A stretch of 64,000 nucleotides of DNA from CAKVLS01 sp045638465 (GCA_045638465.1 JAZUBK010000028.1:1-64000), one strand, 5' to 3'. Positions 8,716 to 16,524 are shown, counted from the first letter of the stretch. Notes: generated by a model from the sequence alone, not told the origin. A program made the numbers and translations.

Positions 8716-9108
8716 ATGGTAGATAAGCTACACCTGTACATAGAGAAAAAGATTGACAAATACTACACTATATTTCACGTAAATAGAAGTTTGCTTGGAT
8801 GTGAGTATCTCTGCGAAGCAATTAAACTAAGTTTTGAGGATAACACACTTCTTCACAAAGGTCTTACCACACGGCTTTATCCACTGATAGCACAAAAATA
8901 TGAAGTAACCGCTATGCAAGTAGAAAGAGCGATAAGAAACTTAATAAAGGTTTGTTTTGACAAAGATGATATTTGCAAATCTTTTTCTGAAATGACAGAA
9001 ATACCCTTTACAAATAGGTATAACAAGCCCTCCAATGGAGAACTTATTTCTTTATGCTGCTGGAGGCTAAAAATAAAGTTGCAAGAAGATGGTATAATTA
9101 TAGACTAG
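8716..9108 (+). CDS. Spo0A-type effector-domain protein without receiver domain
   Basis: This 130-residue protein aligns by eye with the C-terminal DNA-binding domain of Spo0A, the master regulator of sporulation. Matching segments are a GCEYLCEAIKLSFED helix region, LYPLIAQKY, the recognition-helix region VERAIRN, and a KPSNGELIS segment near the end. The normal N-terminal phosphoreceiver domain is absent: the protein begins only about 25 residues before the effector domain. Its DNA binding may thus be constitutive or controlled by abundance or dimerisation. A site of AGGA abuts the ATG, with a better AAAGGA about 14 bases upstream, so translation may be weak. Location next to germination genes is consistent with a sporulation link, but the target genes are unknown. 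Confidence 0.85.
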   Translation: MVDKLHLYIEKKIDKYYTIFHVNRSLLGCEYLCEAIKLSFEDNTLLHKGLTTRLYPLIAQKYEVTAMQVERAIRNLIKVCFDKDDICKSFSEMTEIPFTNRYNKPSNGELISLCCWRLKIKLQEDGIIID

Positions 9109-9207
9109 TAAATTTCGTGCGATTGTTTTTTTGTTTCAATTTTTTGCCTTTTATATAAGGGTTTGTTTTGTTTGATTATTTTATTTTTGTTTTTTCTTGT
9201 TTTGATA

Positions 9208-9222
9208 TATAATAGTGGTATG
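9208..9222 (+). promoter_or_regulatory. -10 element abutting the RlmA-like gene start
   Basis: TATAAT at 9208-9213 ends 6 bases before the ATG at 9220, and there is no ribosome binding site. The same 15-base block, TATAATAGTGGYATG, recurs at the HTH regulator start (52038-52052, minus). The -35 region here is weak (TTGTTT about 15 bases upstream). Confidence 0.5.
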
Positions 9223-10014
9223 AAAATATTATGTCCAAATTGCAAAGAGCAATTAATAAATTATGAAAAAACATATAAATGCAAAAACAACCATTGTTTT
9301 GACGTTGCAAAAGAAGGTTATGTAAACCTTATTCTTGCCAATATGAAGAAATCAAAAAACCCAGGCGACAATGTTGATATGGTAAGGGCAAGGGCCGATT
9401 TTCTTTTGGGTGGATATTATGAGGCTCTCAGCCAAGAAATTAACAAAATAATCAATGATAAAAAAGCCCAAAACATACTAGATGTTGGTTGTTGTGAGGG
9501 CTACTACACCCACAGACTTGACAAACACCTTATGTATCCACACAACATAGTTGGCCTAGATATATCAAAAGACAGTGTCAAATACGCCGCAAGAAAAGAT
9601 GATTGTTGTATATATTTAGTTGCATCATCAAGGGAACTTCCTATAGAAGACAGTTGCGTTGATGTGATTATCAACAACTTCGCCCCTCACAATGAAGATG
9701 AGTTTTTGAGGGTTTTAAAGCCTGGGGGCATTGTGGTTAAAGTTACCCCTGCGCCCAAGCACCTTATTGGGCTAAAGAATCTTTTGTTTGAAAACGTCGA
9801 AATTAAAGAGCCTAGCAAAGTCTTTGAAAAGTTTGAACTTATTAAAGATTATGTACTAGATTACGAAATAGATGTAGAGGGCGAAAATATACTAAACCTA
9901 CTCAAAATGACTCCTTTTTATTATAAATCTAGCCTAAACAACCACGCAAAGCTAAAGTCTGTTGAGATTTTGAAAACTAAGGTGGCTTTTAATATAAGAA
10001 TTTATAAAAAATAG
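9220..10014 (+). CDS. rlmA: RlmA-family 23S rRNA (guanine-N1)-methyltransferase
   Basis: A 264-residue SAM-dependent methyltransferase of the RlmA/TlrB family, which methylates a guanine in helix 35 of 23S rRNA. The N-terminal zinc site is Cys5, Cys8, Cys21 and His25 (CPNC then CKNNHCF), followed by the family segment DVAKEGYVNL. SAM-binding motif I is LDVGCCEGYY, and the PGG and KPGG segments later in the fold are present. I start at 9220 because a TATAAT lies 6 bases upstream and the extra N-terminal residues of the longer frame are a poly-hydrophobic stretch encoded by promoter DNA. Gram-positive members usually modify G748 rather than G745, and sequence alone does not decide. Confidence 0.85.
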   Translation: MKILCPNCKEQLINYEKTYKCKNNHCFDVAKEGYVNLILANMKKSKNPGDNVDMVRARADFLLGGYYEALSQEINKIINDKKAQNILDVGCCEGYYTHRLDKHLMYPHNIVGLDISKDSVKYAARKDDCCIYLVASSRELPIEDSCVDVIINNFAPHNEDEFLRVLKPGGIVVKVTPAPKHLIGLKNLLFENVEIKEPSKVFEKFELIKDYVLDYEIDVEGENILNLLKMTPFYYKSSLNNHAKLKSVEILKTKVAFNIRIYKK

Positions 10015-10087
10015 TTTTGAAACATTTTACATTTTTTTTGCATATGTATTATAATTGAGTAACGATACTATAAAAGGAGAAAAAACT

Positions 10088-10603
10088 ATGAAAACAAAAC
10101 AACTTATACTAGGCCTTATTACATCAGTACTAGGTGTTGTAGCAAGTATCTTCGGATTTTTGAAGATGTTTAACGCTTCATTTGACGGAGAGTTGGGACC
10201 AAGCGAATATAATTTTGGTTTCTTCGGCAAAGAAGAATTGGGACTTTCTGAAATGTTCGAAATGGTTGGAGAGACATATTCACCTGCTTTTAGAACAATC
10301 GCCGGTGTTCTTGCCATCATGATTGCAGTTGCAACTGTAGCATATATGGTGCTTCTTGTTCTTGACCTAAAAAGTGGCACTAAATTCAGCGCTATCAGAA
10401 AAATCGTTTCTATAGTAATTGCTGCTCTTGGTGTTCTTGTTGCTATCAGCCTACTAATCTATGTTTGCGGTAACAGTGTTTCAGCATCATTCTTTGGAAC
10501 TACAGCAACTTTGAGAGTAGTTTGCATTTCTGTTTTTGGTGCTATTGCTCTTACAGTATTCCCAGTTGCTGCTGGTGCTTGTGGTTTCATGGCAGAAAAA
10601 TAA
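10088..10603 (+). CDS. Four-helix membrane protein, unknown
   Basis: A 171-residue integral membrane protein with about four hydrophobic segments (near residues 5-25, 70-95, 105-130 and 140-165) and a short polar loop after the first, carrying Asp/Glu/Phe residues. I set the start at 10088, which has AAAGGAG 9 bases upstream. The family is not recognised. It is monocistronic: it has its own promoter region and a strong terminator right after the stop codon. Confidence 0.7.
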   Translation: MKTKQLILGLITSVLGVVASIFGFLKMFNASFDGELGPSEYNFGFFGKEELGLSEMFEMVGETYSPAFRTIAGVLAIMIAVATVAYMVLLVLDLKSGTKFSAIRKIVSIVIAALGVLVAISLLIYVCGNSVSASFFGTTATLRVVCISVFGAIALTVFPVAAGACGFMAEK

Positions 10604-10614
10604 GAATAAAACTA

Positions 10615-10652
10615 AATAAAAAAAGCCGCAATTTATTTGCGGTTTTTTTTAT
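10615..10652 (+). terminator. Strong intrinsic terminator
   Basis: A 7-bp GC-rich stem, GCCGCAA/TTGCGGT, is flanked by an A run and an 8-base T run, directly after the membrane-protein gene. Confidence 0.85.
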
Positions 10653-10751
10653 CGCTAAAAACTTTTATTGCAATTTTATATTGTTTGCTCTTATTTTCTT
10701 TTTGATTGATTTATTGTTTATTATAACCTCAATTAGTCAAAAAATATCACA

Positions 10752-10782
10752 AAAAAACTCTGCATATTTTGCAGAGTTTTTT
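10752..10782 (-). terminator. Bidirectional terminator
   Basis: Perfect 12-bp arms (10752-10763 and 10771-10782, core CTCTGC/GCAGAG) have A and T runs on their outer sides. The hairpin lies between convergent genes and serves the minus-strand gene ending at 10789. Confidence 0.8.
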
Positions 10783-10788
10783 ATTTTA

Positions 10789-11214
10789 TTAAAATACTAG
10801 AGGTACAATCATACCCATAACTACAACTGCAAGGCAAATAAAGTAAATTATTTTCCATTCTTTGTTTCTTTCTGCAGCATATGACCAAGAAAGAACCGCA
10901 ACGATAGCTGTAGCGATTGCAGATGCAATGGCTTGAAGACCAGAAACAATAGATTGCAGGTTGAATATTGCAAGGAAGGCACTAACAAGGTGCAACACGC
11001 CTAAAGCTACGATAGTTAGAAAAGCAACTTTTCTAAGTGACCATTTTGTCATATCTAGGTATAGTGGGTGTTTGTCACTTGACTTTGAATCAGTTGTTTT
11101 GTTTGACTCTGTTTTTGCAGATTCGGTTTTTGTAGTTTCTGCTTTTGGGGTTTCGGCCTTTTTTGGCTCTTCTTTTTTAGTTTCTTTTACTTCTTCTTTT
11201 TTTGTATTTGGCAT
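10789..11214 (-). CDS. Membrane protein with charged N-terminal tail, unknown
   Basis: A 141-residue protein with two parts. Residues 1-50 are a low-complexity Lys/Glu/Thr/Ser tail with repeated 'KTE' and 'AETPK'-like units. Residues about 62-140 form three hydrophobic segments likely to span the membrane. I start at 11214, where AGGAG lies about 8 bases upstream. Such tails are flexible and usually cytosolic or wall-facing, and the direction cannot be decided. Function and family are unknown. Confidence 0.65.
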   Translation of the reverse strand: MPNTKKEEVKETKKEEPKKAETPKAETTKTESAKTESNKTTDSKSSDKHPLYLDMTKWSLRKVAFLTIVALGVLHLVSAFLAIFNLQSIVSGLQAIASAIATAIVAVLSWSYAAERNKEWKIIYFICLAVVVMGMIVPLVF

Positions 11215-11370
11215 ATTTTTATCTCCTATTACCAAGATTATATAGTATTATAATTAATTTTGTAAAACATTTTAGCCAAAAACTTCAATTTTTGATCAAA
11301 AAGCAAGTGTTTTGTGGCTTTATTTGGGCAAACGAATACTTACAAATAAATTGTTGCAACTTTTGCAATA

Positions 11371-11403
11371 AAAAAAAAGTCCTGATATAATCAGGGCTTT
11401 TAT
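11371..11403 (-). terminator. Terminator of the rpsF operon
   Basis: The AAAGCCCTGAT/ATCAGGACTTT stem with a T-rich exit on the minus strand lies 7 bases after the rpsR stop codon. Confidence 0.85.
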
Positions 11404-11409
11404 TTTTTA

Positions 11410-11697
11410 TTATTCTCCTTTGAAAGGAAGAAGAGCGATGTTTCTTGCTCTTTTGATGTTAACAGCAAGTTCTCTTTGGTGCAATGCACATACGCCTGTT
11501 TGACGACGAGAAACGATCTTGCCTTTTTCTGTTACAAATCTCTTTAGAGTTGCAACGTCTTTATAATCGATAACTTTGCTCTTGTCTGCGCAGAAAGGAC
11601 ATACTTTTCTTCTTGGAGCTCTTCTTGGCTTTTTAGTATATTCTTTAACTTCTGGAGCAGCAGTTACTTCTTTAACTTCTACTTTTTCTTCTGCCAT
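11410..11697 (-). CDS. rpsR: 30S ribosomal protein bS18
   Basis: A 95-residue S18 with the conserved core DYKDVATLKRFVTEKGKI and the typical C-terminal block RARNIALLPF. It is a zinc-type (C+) form: CPFC at about residues 33-36 plus a later Cys and His (GVCALHQ). About 25 extra N-terminal residues, rich in Val, Glu and Lys, precede the usual start. S18 pairs with S6 in the platform of the small subunit. It is the last gene of rpsF-ssb-rpsR, with a ribosome binding site GGAG upstream. Confidence 0.98.
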   Translation of the reverse strand: MAEEKVEVKEVTAAPEVKEYTKKPRRAPRRKVCPFCADKSKVIDYKDVATLKRFVTEKGKIVSRRQTGVCALHQRELAVNIKRARNIALLPFKGE

Positions 11698-11742
11698 GTT
11701 AATATTTCTCCTTTTATAAATTTTTATAAAAAATTAGTTTTA

Positions 11743-12141
11743 TTAGAATGGAAGGGTATCGTCATCAATTGGTTGAAGATCAGAAACTTCTTCGTTTGCT
11801 TTGTGGCTGTCAACACTGTCGCCACCGTTTCTAGAACCAATAAACTCTACTTCTTCTGCAACAACTTCTGTTACATATCTCTTGCTGCCGTCTTGTGCGT
11901 CATAGCTACGAGTTTGGATATTACCAACGATTGCAGCTTTGCTACCTTTCTTTAGGTATTTTGCACAGTTTTCAGCTTGGCCACGCCATACTACGATATT
12001 GATAAACTCAGCTTCTCTGTCGCCACCAGTTGTAAATCTTTTTGGAACAGCTAGACTAAATCTGCAGTAGCTGATACCGCTGTTTGTGGTTGCAAGTTCT
12101 GGATCTCTTGTTAGATTACCAACTAAAATTACTTTATTCAT
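11743..12141 (-). CDS. ssb: Single-stranded DNA-binding protein
   Basis: A 132-residue SSB that coats single-stranded DNA during replication and repair. The N-terminal OB fold starts MNKVILVGNLTRDPEL and includes the VVWRGQAENCAKYLKKGS segment. A short linker leads to the acidic C-terminal tip DDDTLPF, which binds partner proteins. It is shorter than the 165-180 residues of many SSBs because the linker is short. It lies between rpsF and rpsR, the usual arrangement in bacteria. Confidence 0.98.
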   Translation of the reverse strand: MNKVILVGNLTRDPELATTNSGISYCRFSLAVPKRFTTGGDREAEFINIVVWRGQAENCAKYLKKGSKAAIVGNIQTRSYDAQDGSKRYVTEVVAEEVEFIGSRNGGDSVDSHKANEEVSDLQPIDDDTLPF

Positions 12142-12189
12142 ATAAAACTCCCTTATTGCCTATGTCTACAATAGGCACAAAAATTAAAA

Positions 12190-12471
12190 TTACTTTCTAA
12201 CTACAATTGCTCTTAGGATGCCGTCTGTGATTCTCATTAGGCTTTCCATAGAAGTGCTAACTTCTGCAGCTGCTGAGTAGTTCATCAATACATAGAAACC
12301 TTCAGTTTTGAAAGAAATAGGATAAGCCAATTTCTTAAGGCCCCATTTATCAATTCCTGCAACAGTGCCTGATTTTGATTCAACAAAAGTTTTGAATTTT
12401 GCAATCAAAGCTTCTCTTTCTTCTTCAGAAACACTTGGAGAAATGATGTAAAGAACTTCATAATTTGTCAT
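12190..12471 (-). CDS. rpsF: 30S ribosomal protein bS6
   Basis: A 93-residue S6 with the family start YEVLYIISP, a WGLKKLAYPI strand, and the C-terminal segment RITDGILRAIVVRK. It is the first gene of rpsF-ssb-rpsR. A strong GGAGG ribosome binding site and a structured leader with a possible S6:S18 regulatory hairpin precede it (see 12478-12544). Confidence 0.98.
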   Translation of the reverse strand: MTNYEVLYIISPSVSEEEREALIAKFKTFVESKSGTVAGIDKWGLKKLAYPISFKTEGFYVLMNYSAAAEVSTSMESLMRITDGILRAIVVRK

Positions 12472-12477
12472 CTAAAT

Positions 12478-12544
12478 TTACCTCCTTTTGGACTAATCGG
12501 CTAACATCTAGTGTTAGCAAGGAAATAATCAAATTGATTATTAC
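12478..12544 (-). promoter_or_regulatory. rpsF leader, candidate S6:S18-binding motif
   Basis: The leader RNA (minus strand) holds a hairpin with a 7-bp perfect stem (GCUAACA pairs with UGUUAGC, 12512-12518 with 12500-12506) and a 5-base loop. The trinucleotide CCG lies exactly at the 3' foot of the stem (12498-12500). The known S6:S18 autoregulatory leader presents a CCG next to a hairpin and is bound by the S6:S18 heterodimer. Upstream, at 12525-12543, is a near-palindrome with 9-bp arms that could fold separately. The identification is by motif and location, not by a covariance search. Confidence 0.45.
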
Positions 12545-12550
12545 TAGATA

Positions 12551-12579
12551 AATATATCATATATGCAAAAAAATTGCAA
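12551..12579 (-). promoter_or_regulatory. Promoter of rpsF-ssb-rpsR
   Basis: -35 TTGCAA (12574-12579) and -10 TATATT (12551-12556) are separated by 17 bases on the minus strand. The predicted start near 12544 gives a leader of about 73 bases. Confidence 0.65.
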
Positions 12580-12593
12580 TAACTTTTTTTGAG

Positions 12594-12716
12594 ATAAAAA
12601 AATCACTATCATCTGATAGTGATTTAATTGAGAAGTCTACACCAAAATTGCCAAATGTTCTTCTCTGTCAACTCGAGATTCCCTCAGTTGCTTCCCCCTA
12701 CGGGGTTATCGGCAAT
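12594..12716 (-). ncRNA. Unrecognised ncRNA of about 120 nt with pseudoknot fold
   Basis: A complete transcription unit without a reading frame. On the minus strand there is a consensus promoter (12720-12748), then a structured stretch, then an intrinsic terminator (11-bp stem, 12600-12625, with seven U's). By eye the RNA folds into P1 AUUGCC (12716-12711) with GGCAAU (12652-12647). A CCCC/GGGG hairpin with a GUA loop follows at 12694-12705. Next is a hairpin of 5 plus 3 bp (CAACU-GAG with CUC-AGUUG, 12690-12669). A GAGAAG/CUUCUC helix (12665-12660 with 12635-12630) has a loop that contains the 3' strand of P1, making a pseudoknot. It does not look like SRP RNA, tmRNA, RNase P or any riboswitch I can recall. 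Confidence 0.6.
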
Positions 12717-12719
12717 GTA

Positions 12720-12748
12720 ATAATATCAAAAGAGGTATATTATGTCAA
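12720..12748 (-). promoter_or_regulatory. Promoter of the ncRNA
   Basis: A perfect -35 TTGACA (12743-12748) and -10 TATTAT (12720-12725) are separated by 17 bases on the minus strand. The expected transcript start is at about 12713-12716, exactly where the structured RNA begins. Confidence 0.75.
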
Positions 12749-12840
12749 GTGTAAATTATAGTTTAAATATTGAAAGTATTGCACTTATTGACTCAAATAA
12801 AATGCTTGGAACAAGTAAAAAACAAATTAGCCAAAAAGCA

Positions 12841-14064
12841 TTACATACGCTCTTTTACTATAATTTTGTGTTCAAAACGAATATTTTTTAGCGGGTTTTC
12901 GCTGTTTTTCTTTAGGTACTTTTTGTAACTTTTATTATTATATTTGTTGAGCGTTTTTCCTGCGTCCATTATATCTGTGTTGTGCTCTTTTGCAATAGAT
13001 ACCACCTCGCAAAAAGTTTTAGACACTTTGGCTTTGATTTTTTCTTTTAGCGCGGGAGTTAAGTAGGCGTGATTTTCGTTATAAATTTCGTCGTCTTTGG
13101 CGTTTTCTATTATTTCGGCTACTCTTATATACAGCCTATTTGTAACTCTAAAAACAGGCGTTTCACCATCAAAATAGGTGTCAAATTTGGTTTCTTTTCG
13201 CTCTATTTCTATCCCCACCGTTGCGTCTTTATAAAGGTGGTCATTTACATTTTCAACAAGCAAAAAACCTTTTGTTGATTGTTTGTTAAACCAGTTAAAA
13301 CCAGTGCTTTGGTCGGGGGTGAGAGACAATACTTTTTTGCCATTTTTTAGTAGCATACTCTCGCCTTTGTTTACTACTGTTTTTGGGGGCTTGGAAGAAC
13401 TATTTGAGCCCCCACCACTCTCGCCGCCACTTGAAGACGGAATAGAAACCATACCAACATCTTTGGCACTTTCTAGCGAAACATTACCTATAAGACAAGA
13501 GGAGTCTTTTGATTGGTAGCGCTTATAGAAATTTCCCAAACTTAGTTGCACTCCTTTGACATATTCTTTATTAAAGCCACCGCTATTGTTTAGGCTAAAA
13601 TACAAGCTATTGTCTATGTCAGAGATACTATTTAACATTTCTTTTGCGCTTTCTTTTGTTCCAAGCAAAACAATATTATTGCCGTTTGCTTTATTTCGAA
13701 TAACAAAATCAAGGTGTTTTTCTATCCCTTGAGAAATGGCGGCTTCGTTAAAGACAATGGCCTTGCAATGAGGAAAAGAAATATACTTGCCTAGCCTTAG
13801 TTGAAGAGCTGACGACGCCCTGCTTACGCTTTTGTCAACAACTGATACAACGCTCAAATTTTGGCTAAATTGGGCAGAAGGTGTGGGCACGATAATTTGC
13901 ATGGACACTTCTACATTGTCACTTTCGGGCAAATAATCGACGCCTAGGGCGGTGACTATTGCGTCACTTTCGCTCTCGGCCTCTTGAGTAATTGCCGCAG
14001 GGAGAAAACAGACAAACAAAACAATAAGCACAATAAAATATTTGTTAAAAAAAAGTCTTTTCAC
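12841..14064 (-). CDS. gerC: GerAC-family germinant receptor subunit C
   Basis: The 407-residue third subunit of a spore germinant receptor. It has the family start after the leader (SDAIVTALGVDY) and the long mixed extracytoplasmic region. The N-terminal hydrophobic segment is at residues about 8-26. Family members are normally lipoproteins with a lipobox cysteine before a WD(R) segment. Here the only cysteine is Cys19, inside the hydrophobic stretch and not in a lipobox, and the segment after it reads AAITQEAES. Anchoring may therefore be by an uncleaved helix. A Ser/Gly-rich stretch lies near residues 210-230. It overlaps gerB by 4 bases. Confidence 0.9.
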   Translation of the reverse strand: MKRLFFNKYFIVLIVLFVCFLPAAITQEAESESDAIVTALGVDYLPESDNVEVSMQIIVPTPSAQFSQNLSVVSVVDKSVSRASSALQLRLGKYISFPHCKAIVFNEAAISQGIEKHLDFVIRNKANGNNIVLLGTKESAKEMLNSISDIDNSLYFSLNNSGGFNKEYVKGVQLSLGNFYKRYQSKDSSCLIGNVSLESAKDVGMVSIPSSSGGESGGGSNSSSKPPKTVVNKGESMLLKNGKKVLSLTPDQSTGFNWFNKQSTKGFLLVENVNDHLYKDATVGIEIERKETKFDTYFDGETPVFRVTNRLYIRVAEIIENAKDDEIYNENHAYLTPALKEKIKAKVSKTFCEVVSIAKEHNTDIMDAGKTLNKYNNKSYKKYLKKNSENPLKNIRFEHKIIVKERM

Positions 14065-15164
14065 TTTTCCGCCTCCTTTAGTTTGAGTGTTGGCAAGGTC
14101 TTTTCTTTTTTTATCAAACTACAAAGGAATATGATTATTGGCAGAACATACTGCACTGCTATCGCAAGGTATTTTGCGTATTTTATAAGTAACGTCAAAA
14201 CTTTGCTCATATCAAAATTGATAAGCAAAAGTGCTGTCAAAATCATTGCCAAAATCATAGTAAGCGAAAGTGTTGGTCTTTCAAAAGAAAACAACCCCTC
14301 AAAACATTTTCGGGTGGCAAAGGCTTGAAGACAGATATAGAGTAAAAGCACCGCCTCCCACATAATTGTCACCACCCAAGTAACACTGCCTATGTCTGAA
14401 TTTTGCGGTAAAATTTTGAGAATATCCACGATTGCCTCTTTATTATTCAGTGCGTTAGTTTCGTATATGCAATAAAAAACTAAAAAGAAAAAAGAAATAA
14501 TAATACTCAATATAATCATCGAAATTATAATTGGTTTAGAACTTTTTTTATTGTCGATTTTACCAAAAAATAATATCATTATAACCGCATCGCCGAACCA
14601 GTAAGAAAAGTTAAATATTTTAATTCCATTTTTGTAGCCGTTTTCAAATAGCGGCAAGATGTTAGTATAATCACAATTTATCGCTCCTAAAAATAGAGAT
14701 AAAAATATACACACCGCAACAAAAGGAATAAAACACTGAATAAGCCTTGAGATGTTTTCTAGTCTTGACGATGCCACAAAAAATATCATAATAAACACAG
14801 GCAAAATGTACTCTATCCACACCAGTTTAGAATACAAATTTTCAGTCAAAAACAAAAAGAAACTTTGGATAATAGCAAAGGTGTTGATAAGAAAATAAAC
14901 AAGATAAATTGCGGTAATTATCTTGGCAATAACACTACCAAAAACATCACTCAAAAACTCAAAAAAAGTTTTGTCTGTGTTTTTTGCAAGGTGCAAAAAT
15001 ATTACAACAACCCCAATTTCTAGCAGCATCATAAAAAGCACACTCGTAAAGCCGTTTTTATTAAGTTCGGCGCAGCAAATAGAGGGCAAAAACATCATTT
15101 TGAGAGCAGTAAAATTAAGTAGTAAAACCGCAACGATTGTTTTGCGGTCAATTATCTTTTTCAT
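14061..15164 (-). CDS. gerB: GerAB-family germinant receptor subunit B
   Basis: A 367-residue polytopic membrane protein of the APC-superfamily spore germination permease group. It has roughly ten hydrophobic segments and the typical long runs of Ile/Leu/Phe. In the receptor complex it probably binds the germinant (an amino acid or similar molecule) in the spore inner membrane. Its position between gerA and gerC, with overlaps on both sides (17 bases with gerA, 4 with gerC), makes the assignment secure. The germinant cannot be predicted from sequence. Confidence 0.93.
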   Translation of the reverse strand: MKKIIDRKTIVAVLLLNFTALKMMFLPSICCAELNKNGFTSVLFMMLLEIGVVVIFLHLAKNTDKTFFEFLSDVFGSVIAKIITAIYLVYFLINTFAIIQSFFLFLTENLYSKLVWIEYILPVFIMIFFVASSRLENISRLIQCFIPFVAVCIFLSLFLGAINCDYTNILPLFENGYKNGIKIFNFSYWFGDAVIMILFFGKIDNKKSSKPIIISMIILSIIISFFFLVFYCIYETNALNNKEAIVDILKILPQNSDIGSVTWVVTIMWEAVLLLYICLQAFATRKCFEGLFSFERPTLSLTMILAMILTALLLINFDMSKVLTLLIKYAKYLAIAVQYVLPIIIFLCSLIKKEKTLPTLKLKEAEK

Positions 15165-16524
15165 ACTTTAACCTTCTTTTATTTTTTTGCTTTAGACTTT
15201 TGGGCCTTGTAGAAATGTCTACAATGTTTGTTTTAATCAAAAAGTCTTTTTGGTCACTAAAAACAAAGGGTGAATATGGGGCTAAATAAGGAACGTCAAA
15301 ACTAGTATGATTGCATAGATAACTAACCAAAACTATAAGCCCTGTAAGTATGCCTTGCAATCCCAAGATTCCACCTAAAAAAGTAAATATAAGACGCAAA
15401 ACAGATATTATTTCGCTCTGGTCTGGAACAGAATAAATTGTTATGGCAGAGATTGCAACAACCATCACCCCTGGCGGACTAACTAAACCTGCTTTTACCG
15501 CAGTATCACCCAAAATTAAAGCACCAACTATAGATATCGCTATACCTAAATATTTTGGCATACGGATACTGGCTTCAAACAATATTTCGAATAAAAGGAC
15601 TATAAACAAAATTTCTAAAAAGGGGCTAAGAGGAAGATTTTGAGTTGTGTTGATTATCGTTACCAAAAATTTAAGCGGGATTATTTCGTAATGATAAAGC
15701 AGCAGTGATAAATATATGCCAGGCACAAGCGTTGCTGTAAAAGCTCCAATCAGCCTTACAAAGCGGACTAGTGTTGATCTCATATGCGAAGAATAATAAT
15801 CGTTACTGCTTTGCAAATCTTCGGCAAGTAAAAAAGGAATGGTAAGCACTATTGGTGAGCCGTCTACAATTATCGCAACCCTTCCCTCTAAAAGTTTTGC
15901 AGCGACAATATCTGGCTTTTCGCTCTGGCCCACTTGTTTAAACAATGAATATGGCTTATGAGATATAAACTGCATGATATAATAACTATCAATTATTCCA
16001 TCGATATCAATTTTATTAAGTTTTTTTGTTAGCGCTTGAACTACTTTTTTGTCTGCGATTTTTTTTAGAAACAACACCTTGACAGCTGTTTTTGTTTCTT
16101 TTCCGATAACAAAATCTTTTATGACAAGGTTTGGTGTTATAAGACGCTTTCGCAACAAACCAACATTTACTTTTACATTTTCGGTAAAGCCTTCTCTTGG
16201 TCCTTTGATTACGACTGATGTTGGAGGCTCAGCGACTGGTCGCATATCGTATTTTGTAGTATTATAGATATAATCTTTGTTTCCTAGCTTGATTGCTTTG
16301 CCATGAAGTAATGCGTCTACCAAGTCATCTATTGTGTTTGCAATTTCCTTTTCGGCGATATTACTGTCTTTGCCACTTCCGATAAGGTTTAGGTCAATTT
16401 CTTTTATATCTGATATTCCGTCTATGTACATAATTATTTCATCACGGCTTTCTCTTATAATTATGTCGCTGGTGTTATTTAGTTTTTTCTTTATTTTTTG
16501 TGCTTTTTCTTTTAGATTTTGCAT
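15148..16524 (-). CDS. gerA: GerAA-family germinant receptor subunit A
   Basis: A 458-residue protein of the GerA family. The soluble N-terminal part includes the diagnostic segment EPPTSVVIKGPREGF followed by NVGLLRKRL. The C-terminal half has about five membrane helices, with the conserved PGIY, LVSPPGVMVVAISA and PDQSE segments. It is the first gene of the gerA-gerB-gerC operon, started by an AAGGAAG ribosome binding site. The complete receptor operon is the strongest sign that this organism forms spores. Confidence 0.97.
   Translation of the reverse strand: MQNLKEKAQKIKKKLNNTSDIIIRESRDEIIMYIDGISDIKEIDLNLIGSGKDSNIAEKEIANTIDDLVDALLHGKAIKLGNKDYIYNTTKYDMRPVAEPPTSVVIKGPREGFTENVKVNVGLLRKRLITPNLVIKDFVIGKETKTAVKVLFLKKIADKKVVQALTKKLNKIDIDGIIDSYYIMQFISHKPYSLFKQVGQSEKPDIVAAKLLEGRVAIIVDGSPIVLTIPFLLAEDLQSSNDYYSSHMRSTLVRFVRLIGAFTATLVPGIYLSLLLYHYEIIPLKFLVTIINTTQNLPLSPFLEILFIVLLFEILFEASIRMPKYLGIAISIVGALILGDTAVKAGLVSPPGVMVVAISAITIYSVPDQSEIISVLRLIFTFLGGILGLQGILTGLIVLVSYLCNHTSFDVPYLAPYSPFVFSDQKDFLIKTNIVDISTRPKSLKQKNKRRLKYEKDN

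Noticed and set aside
10027..10380. Minus-strand frame over the 10.1-10.6 kb membrane gene
   Set aside because: It is antisense to a gene with a clear ribosome binding site and terminator. Its protein is a Ser/Pro-rich shadow.
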